DNA of 64,000 nt from Sulfuricurvum sp. (GCF_028688295.1 NZ_JAQTYM010000003.1:1-64000); one strand, 5' to 3'. Counted from the stretch's first letter, positions 1 through 8,670 are shown. Notes: generated by a model from the letters alone, not told the origin. Numbers and translations are program-made.

Positions 1-239
1 CCCAGTCCTACAAGGAGAACAAACGCGATCCAGTGATCATACGCTTGGACATATTCCGCAAAACTGATTCCGATGAAATACCCAGCGATGGGCATGGCCC
101 CTTGGAAAAAACCAAAAACAGCGGCGGTAAAGAGGGCTTTTGAAACTAAAAGATCTTTGTATTTGGAACCGATGGCGATCGATACGGCGACAGAGTCCAT
201 CGCTAATGCCACCGCAAGGATAAGGAGAGTTTCATTCAT
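1..239 (-). CDS. mntP: MntP-type manganese efflux pump, N-terminal part
   Basis: Partial gene: 79 codons from the start to the window edge. The reverse-strand translation begins MNETLLILAVALAMDSVAVS and continues with a second hydrophobic stretch containing FFQGAMPIAGYFIG. The AMDxxAVSIA motif in helix 1 and the PIxGxxxG pattern in helix 2 are those of MntP (YebN, formerly DUF204), an inner-membrane Mn(II) exporter. The ATG at 239 has AGGA about 8 bases upstream. It is divergent from the metal-efflux gene at 377, so the two may form a metal-homeostasis pair. The C-terminal part lies outside the window, so integrity cannot be judged. Confidence 0.85.
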   Translation of the reverse strand, partial: MNETLLILAVALAMDSVAVSIAIGSKYKDLLVSKALFTAAVFGFFQGAMPIAGYFIGISFAEYVQAYDHWIAFVLLVGL

Positions 240-376
240 AGTGAGTCCTGAAAAATAAGTATGGAATTATAACGATGGGAACTTAGTTCCTCTAACTGCA
301 AATTACTTTTTTTTATTAATTAGAGAGTGAATATTAATTGCATATAATTATCATTATTTAAAAGGACCTTTTTGCT

Positions 377-1288
377 ATGAGTACAAAAGTTTATACCCAT
401 CCCCATAACTTCGATGAGGGTAATCCTCTCGGGGAACGTAATACTAAAATTGCCGTTGCCCTCACGGCATTTATGATGGTAGCGGAGATTTTCGGGGGGT
501 GGATTTACAACTCGATGGCACTTTTAGCGGATGGGTGGCATATGGGTACGCATGCACTAGCTTTAGGGCTTTCTGTACTTGCTTATGGTGCAGCTCGTCG
601 ATACGCGGCAGATCCTCGATTTGCGTTTGGGACATGGAAGATCGAAGTCTTGGGCGGTTATACGAGTGCGTTGTTTCTCGTCGTTGTTGCATTAATGATG
701 CTCTATTACTCAATTTTGCGACTCATCAACCCGAGTGAAATCCATTATGATCAGGCGATTGCGATTGCTTTCGTAGGGTTGGCAATCAATCTGATTTGTG
801 CATGGCTTTTGAGAGATAGCCATCATCACGATCACCATCATGAACATGAACATGAACATCATCATGATCTAAATCTACGCGCTGCCTATTTACATGTTCT
901 TGCTGATGCTGCAACCTCGGTTTTAGCGATTGTGGCGTTGGTAGGGGGGAAACTTTGGGGTGCGGCGTGGCTGGACCCGATGATGGGGATCGTTGGCTCA
1001 GTACTTATTGGAGTATGGGCGTATGGGCTGATGATTCAAACGGGGAGGATTTTGCTCGATGCTAATATGGACGATCCTGTTGTTGAGGAGATTCGTGAAG
1101 TGATTATTGATAGCCCTATCGCAGCACAAATAACCGATCTTCATGTTTGGCGTGTAGGAAAAGGGAAATATTCGGTGATTCTCTCGCTCTCATCAGATGA
1201 AGAGGTGAGTCCGGAGTATTTCAAAGAGCGGTTAGGGATTCACGAAGAGCTTGTCCACGTAACAGTTGAGATCAATTATACACGTTAG
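377..1288 (+). CDS. dmeF: Cation diffusion facilitator, DmeF-type Co/Ni (Zn) efflux protein
   Basis: Proton-coupled inner-membrane exporter of divalent metals. About six membrane helices are visible. Metal-site residues are D52, H55 and H59 in helix 2 (ADGWHMGTH) and H173/D177 in helix 5 (HVLAD). A His/Glu/Asp-rich loop covers residues 149-164 between helices 4 and 5. The N-terminal HxHNF region and the HxxxH (rather than HxxxD) site are typical of DmeF proteins, which export cobalt and nickel; zinc cannot be excluded. The 303-residue length is normal and AAAGGAC precedes the ATG. The 135-base upstream spacer is AT-rich and contains TATAATTATCATTATTTA (343-360), which loosely resembles half of a Fur-type operator. 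The 3' end overlaps the convergent deacetylase gene by 4 bases. Confidence 0.9.
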   Translation: MSTKVYTHPHNFDEGNPLGERNTKIAVALTAFMMVAEIFGGWIYNSMALLADGWHMGTHALALGLSVLAYGAARRYAADPRFAFGTWKIEVLGGYTSALFLVVVALMMLYYSILRLINPSEIHYDQAIAIAFVGLAINLICAWLLRDSHHHDHHHEHEHEHHHDLNLRAAYLHVLADAATSVLAIVALVGGKLWGAAWLDPMMGIVGSVLIGVWAYGLMIQTGRILLDANMDDPVVEEIREVIIDSPIAAQITDLHVWRVGKGKYSVILSLSSDEEVSPEYFKERLGIHEELVHVTVEINYTR

Positions 1289-2028
1289 GGAAGGGGAATC
1301 AGTCGCTCTTTAACATCACTGAGCCGAACAAAGCTAAACCCTTGTGCTTTGAGCTTCTCAATCGCTTCTTTAACCCCCTCGCGGGTTCCACCCTCAGGGT
1401 GGTTCATGTGCAGAAGTATGATATCACCGCTTTTCGCATTGGTAATCTGATGAGCAACTTTTTCGGCACTAAAGGTTGCCCCCGCATCTCCTAACACACT
1501 AAATCCCCCGATCTCCACTCCATTGAGCCGAGCAATAGCTACTGCTTGTTCATCATAATAGGCAGTACCTGAGCGGAAAAATCGGGGACGTTTACCGGTG
1601 AGTCCTTCGATCAAATCTCCATTGCCGTTGATTTCATGCTCCACCTCTTCGGGCGAAGATGTTCCTGCGATGTTATAAATGCTTTTACCGTTTACGGAGA
1701 GGGGGCGATGTGCTGTGCCGTGATTGGCGATTTCAAAGAGAGGATTGGATGCGAGTGCAGAAAAAATTTCGGGGTTGCTTTTGATCCAGCGAGCATTGAT
1801 AAAGAGGGTAGCAGCAATACCATTTTCATTGAGATAATCGATCAGTTGCTCATCATACTGGGAACTGCGAAAACTCCCTCCACACGCATCAAATGTGAGA
1901 GCAATCTCTTTCTTATCGCTCTGGAATGTGGTGGTTACTCCGGTGACGTTTTCACCCCATTGGCGTGGTTCATCAGCTGTAAGAGATAAGGAAATAAAGA
2001 GGAGTAAAGAGAAAAAGATTATTTGCAT
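1285..2028 (-). CDS. Exported polysaccharide deacetylase family protein
   Basis: Secreted NodB-fold carbohydrate deacetylase acting in the periplasm, 247 residues. Residues 1-17 form a signal peptide. The fold motifs are present: TFDACGG with D47 as likely base, the metal-binding HGTAH (H103, H107), RSGTAYYDE around 152-160, and LLHMNHP with the last catalytic histidine H207. The metal triad Asp-His-His and the final His are all kept, so the enzyme should be active. The substrate (peptidoglycan or another glycan) is not readable. It ends in a 4-base tail-to-tail overlap with dmeF and stands alone on its strand. Confidence 0.85.
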   Translation of the reverse strand: MQIIFFSLLLFISLSLTADEPRQWGENVTGVTTTFQSDKKEIALTFDACGGSFRSSQYDEQLIDYLNENGIAATLFINARWIKSNPEIFSALASNPLFEIANHGTAHRPLSVNGKSIYNIAGTSSPEEVEHEINGNGDLIEGLTGKRPRFFRSGTAYYDEQAVAIARLNGVEIGGFSVLGDAGATFSAEKVAHQITNAKSGDIILLHMNHPEGGTREGVKEAIEKLKAQGFSFVRLSDVKERLIPLP

Positions 2029-2067
2029 TGACGATACCTTTGGTAAAAGGTGGAATTGTAGCGTAGC

Positions 2068-2253
2068 TCACGTAGGTTTGTTACAATCTCGATCTTTTCC
2101 GAAAATACAACGGCCGTTAGTAATAATTTTACGGATAAAAAAGAAAAGAGAGATAGCGGCGATGATGGCACTCATAATAGCATGGTGAATAAGCCCTTGG
2201 GAAAAAAAGGAAAAAGTGGCAACAAGAAAAGCGAGGGTGAGAATCAAACACAT
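2068..2253 (-). CDS. Small two-helix membrane protein, unknown function
   Basis: A 61-residue protein from the ATG at 2253, which has AAGGA six bases upstream; the in-frame TTG at 2256 lies too close to that site. Two hydrophobic helices (about residues 1-18 and 24-41) are followed by a basic, cysteine-containing tail (NGRCIFGKDRDCNK). I do not recognise a family. The good ribosome-binding site and the position upstream of the deacetylase, on the same strand with a 40-base gap, favour a real gene. Confidence 0.5.
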   Translation of the reverse strand: MCLILTLAFLVATFSFFSQGLIHHAIMSAIIAAISLFFFIRKIITNGRCIFGKDRDCNKPT

Positions 2254-2421
2254 CAAAAGTCCTTGGAATCAGTATGTGTTATTGTAGAATGAAAAAAGAG
2301 ATTTGTATGCAACTAAGCTTACATATCGAGTTAAAGTTAAAATCTTTAATATTTATTTCACACCCTATTTGATAAGATAGATTTTATAAGATTATTGATT
2401 TTATTTATCAGGTAGGCAAAG

Positions 2422-4389
2422 ATGTCACAAAAAACAAGCTATACAAAGATTGCTGCCAAAATCATTTTTATTACCATGTTTCTGACACTTATAGCTGCAT
2501 TTTTATATGGTGAGTATATGAAAAGAGAGGCCATATCAAATCTTGCTCATGTAGATGCTAGGAAAACGAGTATGCTTGTTTTTGAAGCACTTTATTCTGC
2601 GATGCAAAGAGGTTGGACTAAAGATGATTTAGAAGAGATCATTAGCCGACTGAATAGTGTTGATGAACACATGAAAGTCAATGTTTATCGGAGTGAGACG
2701 GTAGTAGGACTTTTTGGTGAAATTGAAAAAGATAAATTAGCGAGAGAATCAAATCAAGATATTGCAAAAGCCATGAACGGAGAGGAAGTCCTCAATATTT
2801 CAGATTCTGAATTTATCGAATACTATTTTCCAGTGATTGCAAAAAATAATTGTTTAAAATGTCATACCAATGCACACGTTGGTGATGTCTTAGGGGTTAT
2901 TGATGTTTCGTACCCGATAGATGATTTAAAAATTTCACTGACTGAAATGATCAACTTTTTTATTATTTTTATCGTAATTTTTTCTTTTGCAGTCTTTATT
3001 GCAATTTTTATAGAATTGAATCAGTATTTGATTAAACCCATTAAAAACTTTTCAAATGTTATCAAAATGATAACCACGTCTCAGGATATGACAAAACGGG
3101 TAGAAGTAAATGATAATATTGAAGAGATCGATTCGATAAAAGATATTTTCAACAGTATGCTTGACTCGATTGAACATCAATTTTATTTTGATAGTTTAAC
3201 GGAATTGGAAAATAGAAGAAAGCTGACTGAAAAGCTTGAAGAAAATAAGAATGTTTTTTTAATGATCATAAATATCGATGGATTTCAGGAGATTAATGAT
3301 TTATACGGGGATCATGTAGGTGACATTATTTTAAAAGATTTTGCTCATTATCTGCAAGAGATTATTCCTGTGAAAGAGGGTATTTATCGTCTCCATTCGG
3401 ATGAATTTGCACATTTGTGTACTAGAGGGATGGAACTTAATGAATTTAAGATTTTTGCAGCCTATGTCAGTGAAAAAATTGCGCAAAAAAGTTTTAATAT
3501 TGATGATAAAAGTGAAGTAAGTCTCAGTGCAACGATAGGGATATCGTATGGGTCTGAGCAATTGTTAATGAATGCAGATATCGCACTTAAATTGGCTAAA
3601 AAAAGCAAAAAGAACTTTTTAATCTATGATGACACTATGGCAATGGCAAAAGAGTATGAGAAAAATTTTGAGTGGACGAAACGACTCAAAAAAGCGATAG
3701 AAGAAGATAAAATCATACCGGTTTTTCAACCTATAGTCGATACGAAAACAGAGAAAATAGTCAAATATGAGGCCCTTATGCGGATGATAGATGACAAAGG
3801 GGGATTGATTGCTCCTGTCCATTTCTTGGAACTCGCAAAAAAGAATAAGCTCTATCATCAGCTTACAAAAATAATCATTGATAAAACGTTTAAACGGTTT
3901 GAAAATTTGCCTTATCTTGTATCGATTAATATTTCAGTAGAAGATATTTTAAATAAAGAGATACATCATTTTATCTTTAGTAAACTCGAAGAGTCTTCCA
4001 TCGGGAATAAAATAGTATTTGAGATTATAGAATCTGAGGGAATTGAGAACTTTGATCAAGTTTTAGAGTTTATTGATAGTGTCAAAAAATACGGTGTAAA
4101 AATTTCTATAGATGATTTCGGGACAGGGTATTCAAACTTTGAATATCTGATGAAGCTCAAAGTCGATTACATCAAGATAGACGGATCGATGATTAAAAAT
4201 ATAGATAATGATCAAAACTCTCAAATAATTACCAAATCAATTGTCAATTTTGCTAAAAGCATGAATATTAAGACCGTTGCAGAATTTGTTCATTCTAAAA
4301 ATGTTTTTGAAAAAGTTAAAGAATTGGATGTCGACTTTTCGCAAGGCTATTATTTTGGAGAGCCATCATCGACTATTCGAGATGTGTAA
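2422..4389 (+). CDS. Membrane sensor with haem-type CxxCH domain, degenerate GGDEF and intact EAL: probable c-di-GMP phosphodiesterase
   Basis: 655 residues. Order of domains: helix 1 (about 10-29); a periplasmic Tll0287/DUF3365-like sensor domain with a c-type haem motif (C144, C147, H148); helix 2 (about 176-198); HAMP-like linker (200-250); GGDEF domain (about 255-405); EAL domain (about 420-650). The GGDEF signature is replaced by HSDEF (325-329), so cyclase activity is unlikely. The EAL domain keeps YEALMR (E450), SINIS, FEIIES, IDDFGTGYS, YIKIDG and the late SQGYYFG, the set expected of an active phosphodiesterase. It probably couples redox state or a gaseous ligand at a periplasmic haem to c-di-GMP breakdown. 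Haem binding is inferred from the motif. It is AT-rich relative to most of the window. Confidence 0.85.
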   Translation: MSQKTSYTKIAAKIIFITMFLTLIAAFLYGEYMKREAISNLAHVDARKTSMLVFEALYSAMQRGWTKDDLEEIISRLNSVDEHMKVNVYRSETVVGLFGEIEKDKLARESNQDIAKAMNGEEVLNISDSEFIEYYFPVIAKNNCLKCHTNAHVGDVLGVIDVSYPIDDLKISLTEMINFFIIFIVIFSFAVFIAIFIELNQYLIKPIKNFSNVIKMITTSQDMTKRVEVNDNIEEIDSIKDIFNSMLDSIEHQFYFDSLTELENRRKLTEKLEENKNVFLMIINIDGFQEINDLYGDHVGDIILKDFAHYLQEIIPVKEGIYRLHSDEFAHLCTRGMELNEFKIFAAYVSEKIAQKSFNIDDKSEVSLSATIGISYGSEQLLMNADIALKLAKKSKKNFLIYDDTMAMAKEYEKNFEWTKRLKKAIEEDKIIPVFQPIVDTKTEKIVKYEALMRMIDDKGGLIAPVHFLELAKKNKLYHQLTKIIIDKTFKRFENLPYLVSINISVEDILNKEIHHFIFSKLEESSIGNKIVFEIIESEGIENFDQVLEFIDSVKKYGVKISIDDFGTGYSNFEYLMKLKVDYIKIDGSMIKNIDNDQNSQIITKSIVNFAKSMNIKTVAEFVHSKNVFEKVKELDVDFSQGYYFGEPSSTIRDV

Positions 4390-4419
4390 AAGAGAAAGCT
4401 ATTCAGTTTTCTCTTTTAC
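4386..4419. terminator. 12-bp perfect palindrome between convergent genes, possible bidirectional terminator
   Basis: GTAAAAGAGAAA (4386-4397) is the exact reverse complement of TTTCTCTTTTAC (4408-4419), with a 10-base loop. It spans the stop codon of the EAL gene and the last codons of the small lipoprotein on the other strand. The arms give A-runs and T-runs on both strands, as expected for a shared terminator, but the stem is AT-rich and so only moderately stable. Confidence 0.5.
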
Positions 4420-4548
4420 GTAATTTGCCCCTTGATTAACTTGTCCTTTTGTCCAATCAACAGCATTGCTAGTGTCTTGTTGGACACCACTCCATGTAGC
4501 GGAACAACCGGTAAAGAAGATGAAAACTATAAGTGCCAAAGATTTCAT
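4399..4548 (-). CDS. Entericidin-like small lipoprotein
   Basis: A 49-residue reading frame. It starts at the ATG at 4548, has AGAGGC six bases upstream, and ends at the TAG at 4399. The protein has a short hydrophobic signal ending in a lipobox (FFTGC, C15), then ATWSGVQQDTSNA and a polar tail ending VKEKTE. The signal plus the GVxQDTxxA pattern resembles entericidin A/B, small cell-envelope lipoproteins linked to stress. Function here is unknown. It is the first gene after the regulator at 4617 going leftwards, with a 68-base gap. Confidence 0.65.
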   Translation of the reverse strand: MKSLALIVFIFFTGCSATWSGVQQDTSNAVDWTKGQVNQGANYVKEKTE

Positions 4549-4616
4549 GATTTTGCCTCTTTTTTAGAAAAATATTAAAAAGTTTACCAAGAATTTGTTA
4601 ACGGATTCGTCCATTT

Positions 4617-5300
4617 CTATAGGTCTATTTTATATCCGATTCCGTTTATATTTAAAATAATTTCAGGGTAAGACTTTTTTCGGATCCCTCGAACCAATGT
4701 TCGAAGGGCATCCATACTCATTAAAGTCTCCTGCCAAACGATCGATTCTATAACATTATAAGGGACAATAAGCCTTTTTTTATTGATGAGGAGTTCCAAG
4801 AGGAGATATTCTTTTCTGGATAATTGTATGATTTCTCCATCAGGATGCTTAATTGTTTTGTTGATGGGATCATAGCTAAAACCATTATGTAAGATCGTAT
4901 ACGCTGAGCTATAGTGACAGTTGAGAATTTTTTTAGCACTTAACATAAGAGCATCAAGCAGATCATTGTTTTTGAGTGGTTTCTTCAAATAGCGGGTAGT
5001 ATTGAGATTAATCGCATCTATTAGAATATCTTGATCTATATGGCTGGCGGTAATAATAACTGGGGTTGATATGTCCTTTTGACGAAGACATCGGATAAAG
5101 TCCAGACCGTTTTCATTCGTTAGATGCAAATCTATCAATATCATATCAACTTTTTGTGTTCGAAATAAATCACATGCTTTCTGAGAATTATCGGTTTCTA
5201 AAACTTTTAATCCATTTCTGCGAATAAATTGTGCATTTGTTTCTCGTATATTTAAATCACTTTCAATGTAAAGCAGGGTGAAATTATTCGTTTTAAACAT
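4617..5300 (-). CDS. OmpR-family response regulator
   Basis: 227 residues: receiver domain 1-120 with phospho-acceptor D57 (MILIDLHL), acidic residues E13 and D15, a switch Thr/Ser (ITASH) and the conserved Lys in YLKKP; winged-helix DNA-binding domain from about 135 to 227 (SRKEYLLLELLI, DALRTLVRGIRKK, INGIGYKI). The second acidic position is Ser (IESD), a mild departure from the usual Asp-Asp pair. It starts 2 bases after the stop of the PAS-GGDEF gene and so is almost certainly co-transcribed with it. No histidine kinase is adjacent, so its phosphate donor is not evident. Confidence 0.85.
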   Translation of the reverse strand: MFKTNNFTLLYIESDLNIRETNAQFIRRNGLKVLETDNSQKACDLFRTQKVDMILIDLHLTNENGLDFIRCLRQKDISTPVIITASHIDQDILIDAINLNTTRYLKKPLKNNDLLDALMLSAKKILNCHYSSAYTILHNGFSYDPINKTIKHPDGEIIQLSRKEYLLLELLINKKRLIVPYNVIESIVWQETLMSMDALRTLVRGIRKKSYPEIILNINGIGYKIDL

Positions 5301-5302
5301 AG

Positions 5303-6214
5303 TTATTCTCTATTTTCATGTGCGATAAGGGTTTGATTTCTTCCTTGGTTTTTTGCTTTGTACATTGCTTGGTCTGCCGCCATTATCGTATCATCAATTG
5401 AATCTTTTGAATCATATTCACTTATACCAATACTAAGGGTGATAGGGCGATCGAGACCAAAATCATACTCTTGGACGAGATTACGGAGTTTTTCGGCGAT
5501 CAGATAGGCGGTTTTAATATCCGTTTGATCCAAAATAATAATAAATTCTTCTCCACCCCACCGGCAAAAAAGGTCTCTGCTCCGTAGTGAATTACGAATC
5601 AGGTTACTAAATTCTACCAAGATCCGATCACCCTCTAAATGCCCATATTGATCGTTAACCGATTTGAAGAGGTCTAAATCGATAAATAGAATGGGAAAAG
5701 TACTGTTTTCAAAATAGGCTTGCTCTATTTTATGAATGAGAAGAAGGTGCAGTTTTGATCGGTTATAAATCCCCGTAAGCGGGTCTATTTCCACTTTTCG
5801 GCTTAACTCTTTTTGTTCTGTTATATTGGTATAGATCCCAATATAGCCTAAAATATTATCCTCATTGAGGAGTGGTTCGATACAGATTTTACTCCAGTAA
5901 CCAAAGCCGTGCTTATTTTTATTTTTTATTTCTCCGTACCATTGCTTACCTTTAGTGATAGTCTCCCACAGATGAGTAAATATTTCCCTTGGCGTATCGG
6001 GATGGCTAATGATTTTGTGCGTTAAACCGACTAATTCAACTTTAGCATATCCAGAGAGGAGCTCGAACCCTTTGCTAACATCGGTAATGACACCGGTCGG
6101 ATCAGTCGTAATCATGATTAAATTACGGTCTAATATTTCCGATTTGAGCTCTTCGATATGTGCTAAACAATTGAACAAATCTATCTCCTTGTGAAGATTA
6201 TTGTAACCATACAT
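5303..6214 (-). CDS. PAS-GGDEF diguanylate cyclase
   Basis: 303 residues, no membrane segment, presumably cytoplasmic. A PAS domain lies at about 30-140 and a GGDEF domain at about 145-300. The PAS region carries SHPDTPREIFTHLWETI and WYGEIKNKNKHG, which closely follow the pattern of the Aer-type PAS domain and suggest a flavin- or redox-sensing cofactor. The active site is intact (RWGGEEF) and preceded at the canonical spacing by an RxxD inhibitory site (RSRD), so the enzyme should make c-di-GMP with product feedback. It is the first gene of a two-gene unit with the response regulator. Confidence 0.9.
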   Translation of the reverse strand: MYGYNNLHKEIDLFNCLAHIEELKSEILDRNLIMITTDPTGVITDVSKGFELLSGYAKVELVGLTHKIISHPDTPREIFTHLWETITKGKQWYGEIKNKNKHGFGYWSKICIEPLLNEDNILGYIGIYTNITEQKELSRKVEIDPLTGIYNRSKLHLLLIHKIEQAYFENSTFPILFIDLDLFKSVNDQYGHLEGDRILVEFSNLIRNSLRSRDLFCRWGGEEFIIILDQTDIKTAYLIAEKLRNLVQEYDFGLDRPITLSIGISEYDSKDSIDDTIMAADQAMYKAKNQGRNQTLIAHENRE

Positions 6215-6405
6215 TATGAGATTTTAATGACGTTTTAATCTTTCTTATTAAAACAATAAAAAACTATATATTTGTTATTTTCTATTATTAAAACTGAGAG
6301 ATGCTGCCCAATAGTATCCATTAAAAATCACAAAATAATCATTATGTACGAACGATTGTTTATTCTTTATGTGAGTTGTTTTCCGTCTCTAAAATAGGAA
6401 AACTT

Positions 6406-7851
6406 TTAAAAAGGTTTTACTTCTACTTTGTTTTTCCCTGATTCTTTTGCTTTATACATTGCTGAATCGGCGCGGCTTAAGAGTGAATCTACTGTATCAT
6501 CGGCAGAGAGCATGACTACGCCGAAGCTAGCGGTTACCGAAGATGCACATAGATGTAAAAGTCCAGCATCTTCTTCGAATGATTTACGAAGTGTTTCGGC
6601 GATTTGTTTAGCATTTTCCAAATCAGTATTGATGAGCCCCACTGTGAACTCTTCACCACCCCAGCGTCCTACGATATCGGTACGGCGAAGACGCGTTTTG
6701 AGAACTTCTGCAATTCGAATGAGAACAGCATCTCCGGTTTGATGTCCTAGAGTATCGTTGATTATTTTGAAATTATCGATGTCGAAGAAAATCAGGCTAA
6801 AAGGGGTCAAATTTCTTTTTGAAAGAAGGATGAAATCGTGCATGGAGTCATTAAAAGCATTTCGGTTTAAGAGTCTGGTTAGAGAGTCGTGGCGAGCCAT
6901 AAATTCGAGTTTTTTGTTATACCCTTTAATCATACGGACGATGATTAGTACAATAATCATCGTTGCAATGAGTGAGAGGGTGAGATTGATATAAAAAGTT
7001 TGTCGTACGTCTTGGATAAAATAATCCAATTTCGCTTCTACGAGTAGATAGAGATTGAGTTCTGGTATATATTTTGTTTTTAGAAGATAAGTTTCTCCAT
7101 TTTTTTGGTACTCAATAATCCTAGAATTTTTCACAATGATCTGATCCATGAGAAGATTTAACTCAGGTATGGCAGAAATGTTTTGGACTTTTGTATCGGT
7201 GCGTTCGGATAAGACAATTTCCCCTTGTTCATTTAAAAACATAACCGTAAAATTATACTCTTGGCGAAATCGCTTGAGCATCTCGTTAATATAAGAGACC
7301 TTTATTCCGATTCCGGTAGCTCCTACATAATGGTAATTGTGATCATAGATTTTATGATTGATAAACATGATCAAAGAGTTATCGAGATTATTATTGAAAT
7401 CCAAATTGATTTCATTGTCTCCTTGTAGTTTTTTGAATTTAAAATACCATTCATTATTGGGTTTTGAAGGGCTAAGATGTTCTAAAAAACCGTTGTGGGT
7501 ATAGTAACTTTGTGTTTTTTCAGAGACTAAAAACGTAACAAACATACCGTATTTATTTTTAATGGTTTCAAGATAACGGGTGATTTTATCGCTGTTTTGT
7601 TCATCATTGATAAGCCAGTCTTGGAGAAACGTATCATGCGCCATCATCGATGCGACGAGATTGGGTTCGATGACGTGTTTTTGAATTTCGGTGTAGATAT
7701 TATCAACGGTCAGTGGGAGAGAGCGGGTTTTGAGATCGGCTTCGGTAGAGCGGAGAGAAACCATGTAATTGATAAGTGAAATAGTGATCGAGAGGGCAAT
7801 CATTAATATGGATATGGTTATGACGATGTAAAAATTATTTTTTATTCTCAT
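6406..7851 (-). CDS. Membrane Cache-domain GGDEF diguanylate cyclase
   Basis: 481 residues. Helix 1 is at about 8-29. A large periplasmic region (30-280) has a dCache-like layout (YTHNGFLEHL, NNEWYFKF, GATGIGIKVSYINEML). Helix 2 is at about 284-305 and the GGDEF domain at about 315-478. The active site is intact (GRWGGEEF) with an RxxD inhibitory site (RRTD) at the canonical distance. It should sense an extracytoplasmic small molecule and produce c-di-GMP. The 190-base gap to the next gene downstream shows no further coding sequence. Confidence 0.9.
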   Translation of the reverse strand: MRIKNNFYIVITISILMIALSITISLINYMVSLRSTEADLKTRSLPLTVDNIYTEIQKHVIEPNLVASMMAHDTFLQDWLINDEQNSDKITRYLETIKNKYGMFVTFLVSEKTQSYYTHNGFLEHLSPSKPNNEWYFKFKKLQGDNEINLDFNNNLDNSLIMFINHKIYDHNYHYVGATGIGIKVSYINEMLKRFRQEYNFTVMFLNEQGEIVLSERTDTKVQNISAIPELNLLMDQIIVKNSRIIEYQKNGETYLLKTKYIPELNLYLLVEAKLDYFIQDVRQTFYINLTLSLIATMIIVLIIVRMIKGYNKKLEFMARHDSLTRLLNRNAFNDSMHDFILLSKRNLTPFSLIFFDIDNFKIINDTLGHQTGDAVLIRIAEVLKTRLRRTDIVGRWGGEEFTVGLINTDLENAKQIAETLRKSFEEDAGLLHLCASSVTASFGVVMLSADDTVDSLLSRADSAMYKAKESGKNKVEVKPF

Positions 7852-7913
7852 AGAGGCTCTTTTAGCACGTTATAAAATAGTGGTAAGTTTAGCATGATTT
7901 TTGGAAAATGAAG

Positions 7914-7988
7914 TGGTGACCCCAACGAGATTCGAACTCGTATGGCCAGAATGAAAATCTGGAATCCTAACCATTAGATGATGGGGCC
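7914..7988 (-). tRNA. tRNA-Glu (anticodon UUC)
   Basis: 75 nt including an encoded CCA. The acceptor stem GGCCCCA pairs with TGGGGTC (one G-U). The anticodon stem CCAGA/TCTGG holds the loop TTTTCAT, giving anticodon TTC. The T-arm contains GTTCGAATC. It lies 23 bases after tRNA-Lys and is expressed from the same promoter. Confidence 0.97.
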
Positions 7989-8011
7989 ACATAAATGTGG
8001 TTGAAAAAAAG

Positions 8012-8087
8012 TGGTGTCCCGTGATGGATTCGAACCATCGACCCCTTCATTAAAAGTGAAATGCTCTACCAGCTGAGCTAACGGGAC
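8012..8087 (-). tRNA. tRNA-Lys (anticodon UUU)
   Basis: 76 nt including encoded CCA. The acceptor stem GTCCCGT pairs perfectly with ACGGGAC. The anticodon stem TTTCA/TGAAG holds the loop CTTTTAA, giving anticodon TTT. The D-arm (TAGCTCAGCTGGTAGAGCA) and T-arm (GGTTCGAATCC) are canonical. Confidence 0.97.
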
Positions 8088-8129
8088 GTAAATAACAATA
8101 AACTGTTCCAGCACAATTTATGGACGGGA

Positions 8130-8158
8130 ATTATAGCGGTTGTAACCTTTTTTGTCAA
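8130..8158 (-). promoter_or_regulatory. Consensus sigma70 promoter of the tRNA-Lys/tRNA-Glu unit
   Basis: On the reverse strand TTGACA (8158-8153) is followed after exactly 17 bases by TATAAT (8135-8130). Both hexamers match consensus perfectly. Transcription would start about 35 bases before tRNA-Lys. Confidence 0.85.
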
Positions 8159-8277
8159 TAGATTTGGGTGGATATTGGACATTTTGTTCGAAAAGTAGTG
8201 ATAGCGACACGATAAGAGTCAAAATGGATTAGAAAAAATGATATTATTGGGTTCTATAGAGTTTAAAAGGAGTATGA

Positions 8278-8670
8278 ATGATGAAATTTTTGTTGCTTGT
8301 AGGGATCATGGTTTTGAATCTTGCCGCCCATACGATCCAAAATGATGAGCAGTTTAAAAATGCGGTTGCAGGGATGGGAAAAGAAAATAAGCTTGTACTG
8401 ATGATTTATACAACAGATGATTGTCCTGAATGTGCGTACATGAAACAAAAAGTTTTTCACGATAAATCGGTCGAAGGGTATATGCGTCAACATTTTGTGG
8501 TGATCGATAAAAACATACATAAAAGTAAACTTCCGGATGGATTTGATTATTTTGGGATTCCAACAATGTTTTTTGTAGATCGTGCCGGCAACAAAAAAGA
8601 GACGATCATCGGAAGTAAACGTCCACAGCCATTTTTGGCGGAGCTTCGTCGCATTCGAGCTATCAAATGA
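8278..8670 (+). CDS. Exported thioredoxin-like protein (CPEC motif)
   Basis: 130 residues: signal peptide of about 17 residues, then a thioredoxin fold with a redox motif in TTDDCPECAYM, a KxVF segment and a cis-proline loop (FGIPTMFF). The layout is that of Thioredoxin_7/SoxW-like periplasmic oxidoreductases, so it probably reduces or isomerises disulfides outside the membrane. AAAAGGAG lies 5 bases before the ATG at 8278 and 8 before the adjacent ATG at 8281; either may be used. It overlaps the pentapeptide gene by an ATGA. Confidence 0.8.
   Translation: MMKFLLLVGIMVLNLAAHTIQNDEQFKNAVAGMGKENKLVLMIYTTDDCPECAYMKQKVFHDKSVEGYMRQHFVVIDKNIHKSKLPDGFDYFGIPTMFFVDRAGNKKETIIGSKRPQPFLAELRRIRAIK

Noticed and set aside
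73..258. 61-codon open frame on the plus strand at the window start
   Set aside because: Antisense to the mntP start; the reverse translation is a much better match to a known family.
343..360. Fur box upstream of dmeF
   Set aside because: Only about half of the 19-bp consensus is matched in a generally AT-rich region; mentioned in the gene entry but not called as a site.
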